64,000 nucleotides of DNA from Rugalucina vietnamica (Eukaryota; Mollusca; Bivalvia; Lucinida; Lucinidae): assembly GCA_964017185.1 (NCBI GenBank), contig OZ024876.1:35950406-36014405 (forward strand), read 5' to 3'. A model generated the notes under the pieces. It was not told the origin of the DNA. It made no database searches and saw only the letters and a list, made by a program, of their open reading frames with translations. The position numbers were made by a program, and so were the translations under genes. Shown here piece after piece: positions 63,801 to 64,000 of the stretch; the first letter of the stretch is position 1, and every line of letters starts with the position of its first letter.

Positions 63801-64000
63801 GGAGTAGATGAATGTATGTGATTAATATAGGTCAAGGTCATCTCTTGAGCTTGGCCAGTCTGTTGTCCATACACATTTTTCAAAGATCTTCTTCTCTGAG
63901 ACTGCGCAGCCAATCAAATGGAAATTTTATGTGGAGCATCAATGGGTAGGGGAGACGAAAGTTTGATCACGAAATCCAGGTCACATGACCAAGATGGCCG

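Larger units (their letters stand above)
39625..64000 (+). mobile_element. HINE-1 copy split by 23.2 kb of nested elements, running off the window
   Basis: The left part is 39,625-39,880. The sequence stops inside the usual CTTCTCCAGAACCGG stretch and resumes at 63,113-64,000 with AGAACCGGTGGGTCG. At least two further core units follow before the window ends, of the same sub-type as the 39,208 copy. Confidence 0.7.

Overview
The window looks like a stretch of a mollusc genome, most likely a bivalve. It is AT-rich, holds one intron-rich animal gene, and is packed with short hairpin transposons and with Helentron-associated repeats of the 'pearl' type described from bivalves (ends beginning AGCTCACCTGAG, a CGTC microsatellite, then tandem cores). 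The species cannot be read from the sequence.

From 10.98 to 31.88 kb on the + strand lie nine exons forming the 3' part of KATNAL2, a katanin-like AAA ATPase. They run from the linker before the ATPase domain through Walker A, Walker B, the arginine-finger region and the VPS4-like tail to the stop codon. The upstream LisH exons were not found. The introns are almost wholly mobile elements: about 20 copies of a 240-bp hairpin MITE (here MITE-A), about 13 of a 270-bp hairpin MITE (MITE-B), Helentron-like elements (HINE-1), SINE and LINE tails, and a 4.3-kb inverted-repeat DNA element carrying a dispersed 15-bp motif. A second, 2.1-kb element at 3.0-5.1 kb has the same plan with a different motif. 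A decayed copy of the Walker A exon lies in an intron.

From 31.9 to 39.9 kb is repeat-rich sequence without host genes, including a second Helentron-like family (HINE-2, 35.8-38.0 kb) whose tandem core carries palindromes like nuclear-receptor sites.

From 39,920 to 58,527 is an 18.6-kb Polinton/Maverick that looks whole, with a perfect 6-bp target duplication and near-identical terminal repeats. It holds a protein-primed DNA polymerase B, packaging ATPase, retroviral-type integrase with chromodomain, minor and major capsid proteins, adenain-like protease, several family proteins, and a left arm of accessory genes. Three small left-arm genes share one promoter layout and end in hairpins matching the stem-loop of replication-dependent histone mRNAs, followed by purine-rich boxes. 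This is the most unusual signal in the window.

The Polinton sits inside a 4.6-kb inverted-repeat element (ending 63,112) made mostly of a ~190-bp satellite, which itself sits inside a HINE-1 copy running off the right edge. The nesting order is HINE-1, then the satellite element, then the Polinton.
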